Notes under the pieces: generated by a model
Databases searched by the model: none
What the model saw: the letters and a program-made list of their open reading frames with translations, nothing else
Told to the model about the DNA's origin: nothing
Part shown: positions 1-12,939 of the stretch, one piece after another
Position numbering within the stretch: position 1 is the first letter of the stretch
Layout: every line of letters starts with the position of its first letter
DNA from: Dryas octopetala
Lineage: Eukaryota; Streptophyta; Magnoliopsida; Rosales; Rosaceae
Length of the DNA: 64,000 bases
Direction of reading: 5' to 3'
Assembly (NCBI GenBank): GCA_963921425.1
Contig: OY992838.1
Location: forward strand, 11,780,001-11,844,000
Made by a program: the position numbers and the translations under genes

Positions 1-2209
1 ATGTATATGAGAGACTGAGAGAGAGTGAGAAATGATGGTACCATGATGCATGATGATGATGACAGGATTGGATGAGGAGGCTAGGAGTCACCATTTTATA
101 TGCAATGCAAGTGGTGATTCATTCCAATGAATCAATAATTCTCAACAAATTAATATATGTGGTGCGTGATTAAGTTTAACAGTCAAATCTTAACAAAAAA
201 ATAAAGTCGGTAAAAAGTAATATATGCATATTAAAAATTAGAGAAGACATATATAGTTGATGTCATCATCGATCGATCAGACATCAGGAAAAGATGGAGA
301 TTGATCACGGGTTTCTCTTGACTCACATATATATATATATATATATGCACTGTATAAGTATATATCCCATCCCCATCCCCACCTATACATATATATCATA
401 TATGCATATGGCATAATGCATGCATGCGTTGCTCCCCTCAAGCCCCACCACCACCTCCTTACCAATTACTTTCATACATCATACATGCAACTTGAATATA
501 TATTCTTTGATTAGATAATTAATAAATTATGATTTTTTTTGCTAGCTCTTACAAGAATTTATTATATATGCATACTTAAAGGATTTGGATTATCTACTTA
601 TTTTGATTTTAACGGTATAATATAAATTTAAGGGTTTATGTAACTTCGTTTACATCTAAAAATTATTACGAATTCATTTCATCTTTTATTCCTTACCATT
701 GGATAATTACGCCAAACAAAAACAAGTAGAAAAAAAAAGCAGAAGATCTACATCTGCATATTAAAGATAATTCAAAAGATCCATTAATTATATTGCCACT
801 GTTTGATAATATAATTTAGAAGATTTCCATTGGACAGTGGCAATTAGTAATAGTCATGTTTACGTTATAAAACGGGTGTATGTGACTTTATAAGTTTGAA
901 TTATGTATTTTATGTTGGTTTTATTAGTTTTTGATATGTTTATGTAAGAAAATACATAAATTATATTTATAAGTATTATTTTTATGCAGTTCAAATATAT
1001 AGCTACGTACTGTTGCACATGCAGTGGCAATTTTTGAGCGTTTGGTGGGTTCCGTGTCACGCGCATTTCATTAAAGTGAATTAGACTGAGATTTACTGTA
1101 GTGTGTGGACTGGATTATCAGCCATATTTTGTAAGTGGACTTAAAAAAAAAAAAACCCTATCTTTAAACTCTAAATCGTTGCATAATTATGTACAAAAAT
1201 ACCACATAATATTAAGGCACTCTCAAACACAACCTAGTTCTTAAATAGAATATTAATTAAATACAATAACAGTAAGAAAATGAAAATTTTAATTAATCCA
1301 TCAACAAGCCTCAACATAGTGTTCAAATTGCACCATATATATAAACGGGTCAGACACCTTAAGCCATAAGGAAACAGAAAAAATTATGTCTCATTTTTAC
1401 AAATTGTACTATAATGCTTGTATGTAGATTAATTTCTTGGCATGGCAGCATATGTATGGATGTGTGGGTAATGGTGTAGGAGTGCATAACATTTACACGG
1501 GCGACCGATTAGACAACTTCTTTTTCATATCAAAAATATCTTACGATCACACTTTCGTACCACTTTAGTTGAGAGTTAATTGATATGTATTTATTATATC
1601 AATTATGATAATCAACTATTAATTAATTAATTAATAAATATGTCAAACTGTTACATTGAGTGTGAAGGAATACGTACTCAATATTAATACACATCCACCA
1701 TCATAAATGTAATATTTTGCCTTAAAATATATATTTTCCCAAATTTTTTTATTATTCAATATAAGTTGTTTACGTATTGGACTTTAATCATGTAGCATAT
1801 AAGAAAGTGTCTTAAAAAGTCTTCCCCAATAAAAATGTGAACATTAACTTTATTATACAATATTTAATATCTTGGACCGGCCATTCAAGTATTGCCAATT
1901 AACTTTATACTCATATTTCTACAACTACAGATAAAACTAGCTATAAGCCACTCTTTTCATAATACGGTGGATACAGATCAGTAAAAATAGACTGGGAAAT
2001 GGGAATATTGAAGGTTATAAAAAAAAAATATATAAAAAGAATTAAAATTGATAATTTTTTATATATGAATGAAAGAAAGGTCCAGGGGCACCGCTATGGG
2101 GCTGTGGCCACCCTGTCCTGATTCCGAAATGTCACTTTCTCATCTTAAACACCTTAGCGCATACCTCTTCCCATGTAGGGCCTGAAAGCTATGTAGATCT
2201 TTCTATTAA

Positions 2210-2212
<3 letters not shown>
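1..2212. other. Upstream intergenic region, no gene recognised
   Basis: No reading frame here has family-like features. The DNA is AT-rich, with a TA run near 326-346 and a weak inverted repeat around 1540-1675 whose arms share a word like CACACTTTCGTAC / GTGTGAAGGAATACG. The proximal part is presumably promoter of the NAC gene, but no element beyond AT-rich and CT-rich DNA can be named with confidence. Confidence 0.5.

Positions 2213-2245
<33 letters not shown>
2213..2245. repeat. CT microsatellite upstream of the NAC gene
   Basis: An uninterrupted CT dinucleotide run of about 16 units, followed by a further pyrimidine-rich stretch to about 2272. It lies roughly 280 bp upstream of the NAC start codon. 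CT/GA runs are common in plant promoters and 5' leaders, so it may sit in the core promoter or leader. Confidence 0.9.
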
Positions 2246-2248
<3 letters not shown>

Positions 2249-2448
2249 CTTTTTTTCCTCTTCTTCCTCTCTGGTCCTGTCCTGTTAACTCTAGAGAGAG
2301 AAAGAGACAGAAACTCTTAAGGGCATGGTACGACGACATATTAACCACCTCTTATCTTTGCCTAGCTACCACTTGCAGTTGCAAATACCACTTAATTCGT
2401 ACAATATTACCTCTTACTGAGTTTATGAGAGCATAGAGGCAATAGCAA

Positions 2449-2457
2449 TATATATAG
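2449..2457 (+). promoter_or_regulatory. Possible TATA box of the NAC gene
   Basis: A TATATATAG-like stretch lies about 70 bp before the start codon, which would leave a leader of only about 40 nt. AT-rich words are common here, so a more distal start site upstream of the CT run is equally possible. Confidence 0.25.
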
Positions 2458-2522
2458 CAAGCCAGGAGTGACTAAACCCTTAATTGATTACTTTTTTAAT
2501 TGGCTGGCCGGATCATCAGTTT

Positions 2523-4662
2523 ATGGCAATTGCAGCTCTAGCAACCTCATCATCAACCACTATGAACCACGACGTCGATTCGAACAAGGCCACCACCGAT
2601 CATGATGATGATCATGATGAGCATCAGCATGACATGGTGATGCCGGGTTTTCGTTTCCACCCTACTGAAGAGGAACTTGTAGAGTTTTACCTTCGCCGTA
2701 AGGTGGAGGGCAAGCGCTTCAATGTTGAGCTCATTACTTTTCTAGATCTTTATCGCTACGACCCTTGGGAACTTCCAGGTATACATACATACATATATAT
2801 ATCTATCTATATTACATCAATTTCATTTCATTTCTTTTGTTAGTTTCTTCTTTAATTAGTTAGTTCGATGTATATGTACATAAAACGAATTAACCATATA
2901 TGTGTGTGTGCAGCTATGGCTGCAATTGGAGAGAAAGAGTGGTTCTTTTATGTCCCAAGAGACCGAAAATACCGGAACGGCGACAGGCCAAACCGGGTGA
3001 CTACTTCTGGGTATTGGAAAGCAACCGGAGCCGATCGGATGATCCGAAGTGAGAACTTCCGGTCAATTGGGTTGAAGAAAACCCTAGTTTTCTACTCCGG
3101 GAAAGCTCCCAAGGGCATCCGAACCAGCTGGATCATGAACGAGTATCGCCTCCCACATCATGAAACTGAACGATATCAAAAGGTACACATGCATACATAC
3201 ATACATATATAAGAGAAAGTACTACAACCAAAAGGAAATATGAAACTTAATTAGGTCGCAATTTTTGACTCTTTGAGACTTTGAGGATCGCTTTCTGGTT
3301 GCTTGAATTACTGATCGATGATGAGAGAGCAAACTATAGCTCAATCAATATTGTTCGTACCCCTTTCATGATCTTCAGAATATGTAGGAAAAAGTACACA
3401 ACCTAAAGGTTCAGTTAATTGCTAAACCTAGCTAGCTAGCTAGCTAGTTTGATCACAATCTTGGGTTGGATCCCTCTTTTTTTTTTTTGTTATAGTTTGG
3501 CAGCTGAAAGATGCATGCACATATAGAATCAGAAAAGTAACAAAATTTTCCAGGAACAAGACTGAAAATTGTCAGTTTCCCTATTCGTTTACATCAATCC
3601 GTTGATCTTTGTTACTAAAATTCATTAGCTAGATTAATTGAGTGAACCACAGAGAATTTTTCAATATATATGTAGTTTAATTATCTCCATGTATTCATTG
3701 GATGGATATATAATTATTTTGTAATTGCATATATATATATATATGCGCGTTTAATTTGGGTGCAGGGAGAAATATCGCTTTGCCGAGTGTACAAGAGAGC
3801 CGGAGTTGAAGATCACCCATCGCTCCCTCGGTGTCTCCCCGCGGCGGCCTCCCGAGCATCCACATCCAGATCACTGGCAGCTCAGTCGACGACGTCGGTC
3901 GACAATAATAAAAAGCAGCACATGAATAACAGTAGCATTAATACAGTTCACAGTGTCATGGAAAAACTCCAGGCTTTCGGATCCGCCGCCCAATTACCAC
4001 ATATACAGCAGCAAATTGAACTTGGCGATCATCATCATCCTCATCAGCTGCAGCAGGTGGATCATCATCAAAAGATGATGATGAGCGAAACAGAAGGAAG
4101 CAGCGGAAACTCGGATGTGACAAGTACAGTTGTTGCGCTTTCTACAACTCATAATAATGCATATTCAGCTCATCATCCACTAGTACTTGTGGATCCTGAT
4201 GATGATCCTAATCAAGCAGCTAATTGCTTCACTACTTCATCAGCTGCAGCAACGCTCTTCGCTGGCGGCGCCGCTGCTTCTTCTTCTGCCGTTGTTAACT
4301 CCTCCAGCTCTAATAATCTTAATGCAATTGATGACCTTCATAGACTTTTCAATTTCCAACCCCAACACGCAGCTAATTCCGGTGTTGTCAATCACCAACA
4401 ATACTATCATCAGCAGCAGCACCACCACCACCAACAGGCCAACAACCATTTGATGATCTCCAGTTTATTATTCCCAGCACCGCAATCACAGCCGTCCACC
4501 ACACAACACGCTCAGCTGGGCGTAGGCGGCCCCAATGCAGCGCTTCCAACTGCTTTCTCTGACCGCCTTTGGGAATGGAATCCAATATTCTCAGACCCAA
4601 ACCCCCCAAGGGATCATCATAATCACCAGCACTACAACAACGACAACAATCCATTCAAGTAA
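2523..4662 (+). CDS. NAC035: NAC-domain transcription factor, LOV1/NAC035 type
   Basis: A plant-specific nuclear NAC transcription factor. Exons are 2523-2778, 2914-3182 and 3766-4662, all with GT-AG introns, giving 473 residues. The NAC domain covers about residues 41-186. Subdomain A has [18 protein letters not shown], followed by the DNA-contacting [16 protein letters not shown] and then [13 protein letters not shown] and SLCRVYKR. The intron positions, after the first base of the codon following DPWELP and after YQK, are usual for the family. The acidic/His-rich N-terminus ending HDMVMPG, the His/Gln/Asn-rich tail and the terminal NPFK match what I remember of Arabidopsis LOV1/NAC035, which delays flowering and affects cold response. 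The ATG at 2523 gives [10 protein letters not shown]; no other in-frame ATG lies upstream. The exact orthologue and its function here are inferred. Confidence 0.93.
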
Positions 4663-5027
4663 TCAATCAACTAGCTTACTCATCCATAAGATCAATCTAT
4701 ATATACATGTGATATATAGATCGGTACACTACGTACTACTTAATTAATTATGCTTGCTACTAGCTTCTAAATCCTAATATATATTGAACCATCATGATTA
4801 ATTATCTAGCAAAACCTAGCTAGTCCTTAATTAATTTCTAGAATATATATATATATATATATATATCGACTCTAATTAATGATTAATGTTCTTAATTATA
4901 CTTCTTTTCTTTATATATATGTGGGATGTGACTCATATTGGATTATTGGAATCCATATATATATATGATCATACATACGTATATTTATGTTGCTTTGATA
5001 GGGTTTTGGGTTTTATTAATGGGGTAT
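4663..5027 (+). other. 3' flank of the NAC gene with TA microsatellite
   Basis: Presumed 3' untranslated and downstream DNA of the NAC gene. It is AT-rich, with a TA run at about 4843-4866 and scattered CTAGC words. No gene is seen. Confidence 0.5.
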
Positions 5028-5036
5028 TAATTTCAT

Positions 5037-5523
5037 GGCTTATTTACACCATTGCCCCCTGTAAGATACACTTTTTTTCACTTTGCCCCCTGAAACTTAA
5101 ATCCTCTCAGTTTGCCACCTGAACTTCACAAAGTTATTGCAAAAGACCCTATGCCGTTAACTCTGTCAATTTTTCCGTTAAAATAGCTGACATGACACCT
5201 ATATGGCATGAGTGAGACCCTTTTTTAGTTATGTAAGATCCATGTAGACAAAAAAAAAAATTTTAAACTAAAAATAATAAGATCCATGTCAATTTTTTAT
5301 AATTTTGCTTGTCTACATGGATCTTACATAACTAAAAAAGGGTCTCACTCATGCCATATAGGTGTCATGTCAGCTATTTTAACGGAAAAATTGACAGAGT
5401 TAACGTTATAGGGTCTTTTGCAACAACTTTGTGAAGTTCAAGTGGCAAACTGAGAAGATTTAAGTTTCAGGGGGCAAAGTGAAAAAAAGTGTATCTTACA
5501 GGGGGCAATGGTGTGAATAAGCC
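5037..5523. mobile_element. 487-bp foldback MITE with 9-bp target duplication
   Basis: Almost the whole element is one palindrome. The left arm (about 5037-5255) starts GGCTTATTTACACCATTGCC and the right arm (about 5305-5523) is its near-perfect reverse complement, separated by a short A/T loop. Both sides are flanked by TAATTTCAT (5028-5036 and 5524-5532). A 9-bp duplication with long terminal inverted repeats is the signature of Mutator-like MITEs. It begins 375 bp after the NAC stop codon. High arm identity suggests recent insertion; a transcript would form a hairpin of about 215 bp. Confidence 0.93.
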
Positions 5524-5532
5524 TAATTTCAT

Positions 5533-8237
5533 ATAATTCCTATTACCTTTTGTTCATGGCCACTAATTAATTAATTAGTACATGTTTGTGTGTGTGTGTA
5601 TATATATATATATACAATAATGATCACTCGCTCATCATAGAGCGACGAATTCATCGCTCACTTATTCATCCAATAACGAATTTTAATGATCGAAACTATT
5701 CATATTATAAGACATCATTCAAAGATTATCCTTACAAAAAGCAGACAAACCGAAATATATATACATATATGGGTGAATTATGAGGTGCTAAATTAGGGTT
5801 TTAACTTAAGTCATATATATGGAGTCAATCTTCTTTTCGCTATATAGCTTTTTGGCTTTTTTTTGTTTTTCTTTTCTTTTCCAGGAACCTTGAACATACG
5901 CAGCCTAGCTGAGTAGTGGAATCACAAATTTATAATTAGTACACGTTGACTGGAACTGATTAGGGCTCCCAACCCAGTGAGCTAGCTATTCTTGTAGGTT
6001 TCCTCGATCACCATCAAATCAAATCCTCGATCCTTTTAATTTCGTTAATTTGCATGCCTAGCTAGGTACGATTTAGCCTGAAATGGGATCTAAGGAGTAG
6101 GGGAAATTAACCCCCCTCTCTCTCTTGATGTCTCTAGAGTGAGAGAGAGCTAGGTGATTAATAAGTCTACATATTTATGCACAAATTGGAGACAGCTAGC
6201 TAGGAAACTAAGATTGTCCCATTCTTAATTTCTTTGGTTGGTGAGTATAGGGGCCTGGCCCGCTATATATATATTATGTATATAAGAAATTTTGTTTTTG
6301 CATATTCTTGGTATGCGTGATTTAAATTAGGTCATCAACATGTAAATGAAACATCAATAATTTGATGGGTCAGAGCACCATGAGGCATTTACATATCTCT
6401 AGCTAGAATGAATGACACCAATAAATTCATTAATTTACATTAATTTATAAATAGAGACATACATATATTGTTCTTCATGTGATGGTATATATAGGAGTTG
6501 GATTCAATCAGCTGTCGCTCTCTCTGATCACACACTCACACACAAATTCAGATTTATTCAGACTTCAGAGCATGCATATAGCATTCTCATTGGGATATGG
6601 TCCAGCAGCTAGCAGTAGTACTCTAGTAGTAGAGCTGATCAAGTCTTCGATGGATGGGGCATAAGCATGAGTGTGAATTAATTGGTAGTATATATATATA
6701 TATATATATATATATAATGTAGTACGTAGTAGGTTGCATATGTAATTATTGTACTGACTACTGACAAGTCAATGAGACCCGCATGTGTGCACTTTGCGGG
6801 CGGCTGTGCGTCACGCTGAGCTTGAGCTTGGTTTCGTGGATTTCTTAGAGCTAGCTAGAGAGGTCCATGCATCATGATGCAAACACTAGCTAAAGTTTTG
6901 GCAATAGGCAGTGTGTTCAATTAAATATTAATGCGTACCACAATATATGACTTTTGTGCCGTAGCCATTGGAGTTAATACTGAATTTTATTCTTACTTAC
7001 ACTTGTTCCCACATATATTTATTATGAATTCAACACTATTTTTTTCACAGACATTACTCAATATACTATTTTAGCCAATATATTAAAATAAATTCTACTT
7101 TTAAATATACGTGCATTCCTACAATCCTACTTACAAAAACTTTTTCTATTGTGCATACACTACACTGATATACAATTAGACTACATATGTTATTGCTCAA
7201 ATCGTTTGTTGTTTGTATAAATAGAGGAATTAGCCCAATCAAGTTGGCTAGCTCACTCAAAAACAATATATAGCCAAACCGCAGGGAAAATAAGTTAAAA
7301 CAAATAGACTATTATTGCTCAAATTTACCCAAATCGTATGAAAAAAAAATCAGTAAAGTAGGACCTAGCCCGTGGCGCTAGTATATTTGTTTAGATTTCT
7401 CTTCTTCAATGTTGTCTGCTTGCCTCTCTTGCACGCGCATGCACCAACAAAGAAACACTTGCTCGCCCTACATATTGCTTTTATATATGGGTTTTTGATC
7501 AGTACGTATGAATTATCAAAATTAGAGTCCTAACCTGTAGAGTTCACTTCTGGAGATCCAACTTCTCGTAGAGAAGCCTAATTGATCGATGCGGTCTGCA
7601 TTGTGCATAATTATCTATTTCAATTTGATCGACACAAATCTGAAAATTAGGTTCTTGATGTTTAATCGATTTTTGCACACTATACCTTTTCAGAAAAGAA
7701 AGATGAGACAAATTCAGCATTTTAAGTTATTTTCAATTTTTTGGGCGAATAAGCTTATTTACTAGGTCAAATCAACGTTTTGAATTTTTATTTTTTTAGA
7801 TTTTTGGGCAATTTTGTAATTGTTAGTTATTACTTTTCTTATTTTGTTTGGATGATGCGTTTACCTTTTCTAGTACCCTAGGGTTTGGTTGATATTTAAT
7901 GTTTTGGAATTGGTTTGGTAGTTTTATTGGATAATGAAAAATTGAGAACTTTCTCAAACCCATATCAACTTGGTATCCTACCAGATCAACAAGGTTATAG
8001 AGCCCCCTCCTCTTGGTATTCACAATCTAGAGGATCAACAAGTATAGGGTTTTGTGTGCATTAGTTTAGATTCATCACCTATGTTGCATCACTAATTCCC
8101 GCGTCAAAACTTTGATCTATGTACTGGTGCATTAGAGAATGAAGATCCTTTTTTGTTTATGCTGTCTTAAGAGCGTTTGCATGAGTGTTTGAAAAGTCAA
8201 TGTAAATTTTTTTCTTAGTAATTCACAAAATTACACT
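5533..8237. other. Intergenic region, no gene recognised
   Basis: Short frames only, with no conserved motifs. It contains TA runs (about 5598-5614 and 6690-6716) and many GCTAGCTAG-type words. The stretch around 6430-6670 is less AT-rich and resembles a leader or short transcript, but I could not match it to a known gene or microRNA. Confidence 0.4.
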
Positions 8238-8246
8238 TTTCAAAAA

Positions 8247-8646
8247 GGAAAATGATCATTTTGCATGGTCCATGTAGTTTGACCATTGTTTCAATTTTCA
8301 TCCATGTTGTTTCAATTTTTCAATCGATCAAGTCCCTCGTGATTTAGGTTTCATTAGAAACAAGTCCAAAATCAAATTTCGTCAAGTTTTAGACATGATT
8401 TTCATGTAAAACCACGTGCAATATATGTTATCCTTTGTGAGTTTAGAAGCAAAATTGTCATAAAATTAGTATAGTTGCACTCCCGCGTTGGAAAAAACAA
8501 GGATTTCACCATCTAAATTTGGACGAAATTTTAATTTTAGACTTGATTTAAAAAAAATGTAAACTATGAGTATTTGATTGAAAAAATTGAAACAATATGA
8601 ATGGAAATAACAACCAAACTACAGGGACCAAAATAATCATTTGCCC
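8247..8646. mobile_element. 400-bp TIR element (Mutator-like MITE)
   Basis: Terminal inverted repeats run from GGAAAATGATCATTTTGCAT on the left to ATAATCATTTGCCC on the right. They are preceded by TTTCAAAAA (8238-8246) and followed by TTTCAACAA (8647-8655), a 9-bp target duplication with one mismatch. No coding capacity. The ends share the TTTGGTCC...TGTAGTTT theme with the element at 28208-28589. Confidence 0.82.
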
Positions 8647-8843
8647 TTTCAACAAAGTGTAACTCCTCAAGAGTCATAGGTTCAATTAAACTGATTTTTG
8701 ATTGTATTTAAACCTCACGACTTAAGATTTAGAGTTTTAACTTGTGTTTTAGAATAAAGTGATAAGTACTGGACCTTAAACCCTAAACTTAAACCTAAGA
8801 GTTACAATATATTCAATCAATTCATGAGTGAAAAAAAATAAAA

Positions 8844-9704
8844 AGTGAATTGCATAATTGGTCCACCTTCTTTCTAAATATTATTTCCACTTTGGTCCGT
8901 GATCTAGTTTTTGTGCCACTATAGTCTAGTTGCTTCTTAACATTTCTCATTCTGGTTCATTCCGTCAGTTTTGGTGTGACAACTATTTTATTTAGTCACG
9001 TTCCGCACACATGTGCTACTATTGAGGGCAAAATTGGGACTTCATGCGAGATTGGAAGGTCAAATGGGATCAATTGGGGCAAAAAGGTGTTCAAGTCATT
9101 TTGCACTTAGTTTATTCGATCAAATTGGAGGGGCTAAGGGTTTTTGGGACAAACTTGCGATTAAACTTAGAATTCATTGGATCAAGCTAATTAATTAAAC
9201 AAGGTTAATAAGTGTGGGGCTAAGGGTTTTTGGGAAAAACTTGCGATTAAATTTGAAATTCATTGGATCAATCTAATTAAACAAGGTTAATCACTGTGGG
9301 GTTTCGAATTTTTGGCATTTTTCAAAGATGGATCTTGAATTTCATATCTCTGTTGTGTTTTAGGGCTACTTAACCCCAACAATGGATCTAATGGCCGAGA
9401 AAAATAGCAAAAAAAAAAAAAAAAGATGTTTTGGTGGGGATGGCACAATAAATTGGCAGGAGGGAAAAAGGTTGTTCATGGTCAGGGGTTGGGGAAGAAT
9501 GTTCTTGTGTGAAGTCCCAATTTTTCTTTAATAGTAGCCTACATATGCGGCACGTGACTAAAATAGACGGTTGTCACACCATTGACCGAATGGATCAGAA
9601 TGGGAAACGTTAAGAAGCAGCTGGACTATATAGTGGCACAAAAATTAAATTGTGGACCAAAGTGGGAAAATTAGAAAGTAGGTGGATCAATGGTGCTATT
9701 CACT
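8844..9704. mobile_element. 861-bp TIR element with about 210-bp arms
   Basis: The left arm reads from AGTGAATTGCATAATTGGTCC and the right end is its diverged reverse complement ending CCATTGATCC... AGTGAAT when read inward. Homology of the arms extends past the shared words TGTGACAAC and TAGTCACGT to about 9055 and 9515. The flanks are A-rich, so no target duplication can be proved. The core holds a tandem duplication (9130-9302). Confidence 0.8.
9130..9302. repeat. Two tandem copies of an 86-bp unit
   Basis: GGGGCTAAGGGTTTTTGGGA begins copies at 9130 and 9216. The two copies continue in parallel through the words AACTTGCGATTAAA and CATTGGATCAA with few differences. The duplication lies inside the core of the surrounding TIR element. 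Confidence 0.85.
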
Positions 9705-9720
9705 CAAAGAAAAAAGAACA

Positions 9721-10228
9721 AATTACAACTTACACCCCTGAGGTTTAGAGTGTTTCCCAACTTGCAACCTACCGTTTTAATTTTTTCAATTTTGTTCCTT
9801 ATGTTTTGATTTACTTACAATTGACTATTGTTGTCTATTTAATCGTCTAATTAAACATTAATTGATGATGTGGCAGTTGTGGGTCCCACATTTTTGCTAA
9901 CTCGTAAGGCCGAACAACTTCCAATAATGCCCTCATAAGAAGTGCTTTAGTTATTTGATATGGATTTTGGTTTTTGAACAACCTCCCAAAATTCATATCA
10001 AACTTAATTACTGAAAATGTCCATGAAGAGTTGTCATTTGGCCTTATGGGTCGGCAAAAATGTGGGATCCGCAAGTGCCACATCATCAAGTAACGTCTAA
10101 TTAGACAGTCAGACAAATGACAATAGTTAATTGTAAGTAAATGAAAATATTAGGTACTAAATTGAAAAAATTGAAACAGTAGAGTGCAAATTGTGAAACA
10201 CTCCAAACCTCATAGGTGTAAATTGTAA
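9721..10228. mobile_element. 508-bp TIR element
   Basis: The left end reads AATTACAACTTACACCCCTG and the right end is its reverse complement with a few changes. Arm homology runs at least 150 bp and includes GATGATGTGGCA and TCCCACATTTTTGC on both sides in opposite orientation. No clear target duplication. It lies only 16 bp from the preceding element, so one probably inserted beside the other. Confidence 0.78.
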
Positions 10229-10789
10229 TTGCAATTTGTTGAAGAGAAAAACAATGTTCAAATGCCCATCACTTGAATAACGTCTCGAAAAAAGATAACA
10301 TTTTTAAGCCACCGTGTGTGGCTGAAAAATAAATAAACCTAATGTCTGACCAAGGATCTAATCTACCATCTTTTACAGTTGTACTCAAGAAATCAACCAA
10401 CCACGAATTTGTTCATGCCAGCACCTTTGGCCTTAGATTTCTTGGCAGGGATTCCCATAAAAGCCTTAAGGCATTAGCAAATTTGATCGTACCATGCACG
10501 TTCTTTAATATAATGCCCAACCTATTGAGAATGTAGTTTTGCTTGATACCAATACCATGTATCTGTAGCAGCCATATGTGAGATGTCACCCATAACATCT
10601 AAATAATCACCAAATGCTGCATTATTTTCAGCCCACAGAAAAATCATCACAATCATCAATTACAAAGTTCAAACTATTACAAAGAGAAATATAAAGCAGC
10701 GAAACAAAGAAAAACATTACAAAATGTTTCGATTCCATATTGATTTTGAGAAAGAATCAGATAATTCCTCGAGCTTCGAATAAAACAAA
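10229..10789. other. Unassigned sequence left of the CACTA element
   Basis: No recognisable gene. The minus strand holds a 61-codon open stretch (10413-10598) that looks weakly coding but matches no family I know. It may be a relic interrupted by the CACTA insertion at 10790. Confidence 0.35.
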
Positions 10790-11296
10790 CATTATTACAA
10801 AACACTCTATTTATGGCGGTCTCAATTTGCTAGCAAAAAGAATTTCCTGGCGGAAAAATTGCAAAATCCGCTAGGATTGCATAGCATTGGCGGAAAGGGT
10901 CTCCGACAGGTTTGATTGCGCAGGGAAAGCACTTTTCCTAGCGGATTAGAAATTAATTTTGTGCTGACAAGGCATCAGGGTTTAAATCCGACGGGAAAAG
11001 TATTCGCGTCGGATTAAACTGCCAACATATTTATTATTCTTGTCCGACCAATCTGACAGGAAAGCTTTCGCGTCAGACCAATCTGCCAGCATATTTATTG
11101 TTCTTGTCGGATATAATCGACATGAAAAGTAATAATATATGAAAATATTATTTTCTGGCAGATATAACCGCCAGATCATTTAATACAAAAAAAATACAAT
11201 TATATTTGAAATAATTTATATAAATATAAAATAAACTAATAAATTCACAAAACATTTCAAATAATAATTATCCGCCAGTAAAAAAGTTTATACAAA

Positions 11297-12003
11297 CTAA
11301 AATGATCTACTAAGTCCATGAGCAGAACCCGAACCAAAGGCTGAATATGACCCTGATCCTCCCTGTGGACTGAAATGTCTTAAAAAGTCCTCATCAGCTA
11401 TATGACTGGAAAGCAATCCCGCAAATCCACCACCTGAGACACCTGTAGAATGATGTGAGGCACTAGGTGAATGCTGTGAAAGTACTTTTGGTCGATATCC
11501 TGGCATCTACAACGATCGATGAGTGAAGCATAAAAGGCATATGGTACATAGGATTCATGGAATACATAGCATAAGGAGAATGTATAGGATGACTCTGGCC
11601 AGAAGCCTGCTGTGGATGCAAGCTTTGCGGGTGGTTCTATGTCTGCATCATCACCTATTGATGTTGCTGCATAAACATCATCATCTGCTGCTGCTGTAAC
11701 TGAGTCCTTAATTGCTCAATTGCCTCAGCTTGGGCATCCTGCTTAGAGCGTCATGCTTCCTCTGCCATTTGAGGCATTGTGCCTCCAAAAGAGCTTCTCT
11801 TGTCTTTGATGATCTCTGAGAAGAACTACTAGCTTGTGCCTTAGCATAAGGCACCATATCAGGTGTCACCCCATGTCCATAAAGCCGAAATCTATTTTTT
11901 CACTCAGGACCCATCTCCTCAACATACACTTCTGTGTGAAGTTTAGAAGTGTCATCCGCTCTAGACTCAACCCATGAGTCAACGGAACTCTCTATGGACA
12001 CCT
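11297..12003 (-). pseudogene. CACTA-associated protein remnant (transposase_24-like)
   Basis: Reading leftwards from about 12003, after a plausible AG acceptor, the frame gives WVESRADDTSKLHTEVYVEE, then a stop in place of a codon between MGPE and KNRFRLYG, then HGVTPDMVPYAKAQA and a Ser-rich run. This is the pattern of the plant Ptta/En/Spm transposase_24 family. A Gln-rich stretch follows, and a separate open frame (11297-11506) rich in Gly and Ser ends the product. The in-frame stops make it a pseudogene. Confidence 0.72.
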
Positions 12004-12090
12004 AATAAACATATATTTAGATAAATTTGTAATTAAAATTTAAGAACATAAAATACACATCATGGGAAAAAAAAAATAGTTTAACATTTA

Positions 12091-12339
12091 CCCCTCTTTG
12101 CTCCGATGGCTCCCCATGATACCGCCACCAAACTTTTTTATAATCTTTATCCATATCATGTTAAACAAGATGATCCACAATAATTTTTCTTCCTAGGATA
12201 TATCGATTGCAACATTTTTACAAGGACATTTGAACTTATCTGTTCCAACACCATTTGCAACTGCTTGATCCAAAAACAAATTGATTGCATCTGTGTATGC
12301 ATCTAACTGTCGCGGTATGGCCAACCAACTCTAATCCAT
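12091..12339 (-). pseudogene. Transposase-associated domain remnant of a CACTA TNP2
   Basis: The minus strand begins MD-stop-SWL, then gives Tyr-containing YTDAINLFLDQAVANG and a Cys motif KFKCPCKN. A frame change leads to VDHLVQHDMDKDYKKVWW and RYHGEPSEQR. This order (MDxSW, hydrophobic helix, CPCK, His-Leu, W-x-HGE) is that of the Transpos_assoc domain at the N-terminus of TNP2 transposases. Stops and frameshifts disable it. The catalytic part of TNP2 is absent, so the element is an internal deletion derivative. Confidence 0.7.
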
Positions 12340-12939
12340 GCTTTACCTCCTAATAACTATAAGAGATTACGTCGACTCTTAGATGAAAACTCTAAACCCT
12401 GAAGCCTACAATCTTTCAATCTCTATCATGCAGGCGTATCTATCCATACCTATTAGATTAAATTAAAAAAATATTCAATAATAAATTATGATTATTTATT
12501 TAAGTGGAACAAAAAAAATTAAATTCACAAAAAATTCACAAATAAGTTGTATGTTTATTAATCTACTTAACCATTTTTTTTATTTGAAGTGTAACAAATA
12601 AATTATATCCACAAATAAGTTGTTCTATGTTTACTTATCTAATTAACCCAAATTTTTTAAACTTTTCTATTTTTTATTTTCAATTTGAAGTGGAACAAAT
12701 AAATTAAACTCACAAATAAGTTGTATGTTTATTTATCTAATTAACCAAATTTTTAAAATTTTAAATTTGTCTCTTATTATTTTTATTTTTAAGGTGGATA
12801 CATGAATTTTTTAAACTTAAGTATTATGTTAGCTAAATAATTAATTTTATGCATTAATTAACTTTAAATAAATAAATCTTATTGTCTAAATTAAAAATAC
12901 AATTATATAAAGAATTAATAAAGATGTACTACTCTATTA

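Noticed and set aside
4187..4654. Overlapping frames on both strands within NAC exon 3
   Set aside because: They are shadows of His/Gln/Asn-rich codons; only the NAC frame is spliced in phase with the domain.
6479..6664. Short frame or microRNA-like stretch near 6.5 kb
   Set aside because: No match to a conserved plant microRNA and no clear stem; the peptide has no motif.
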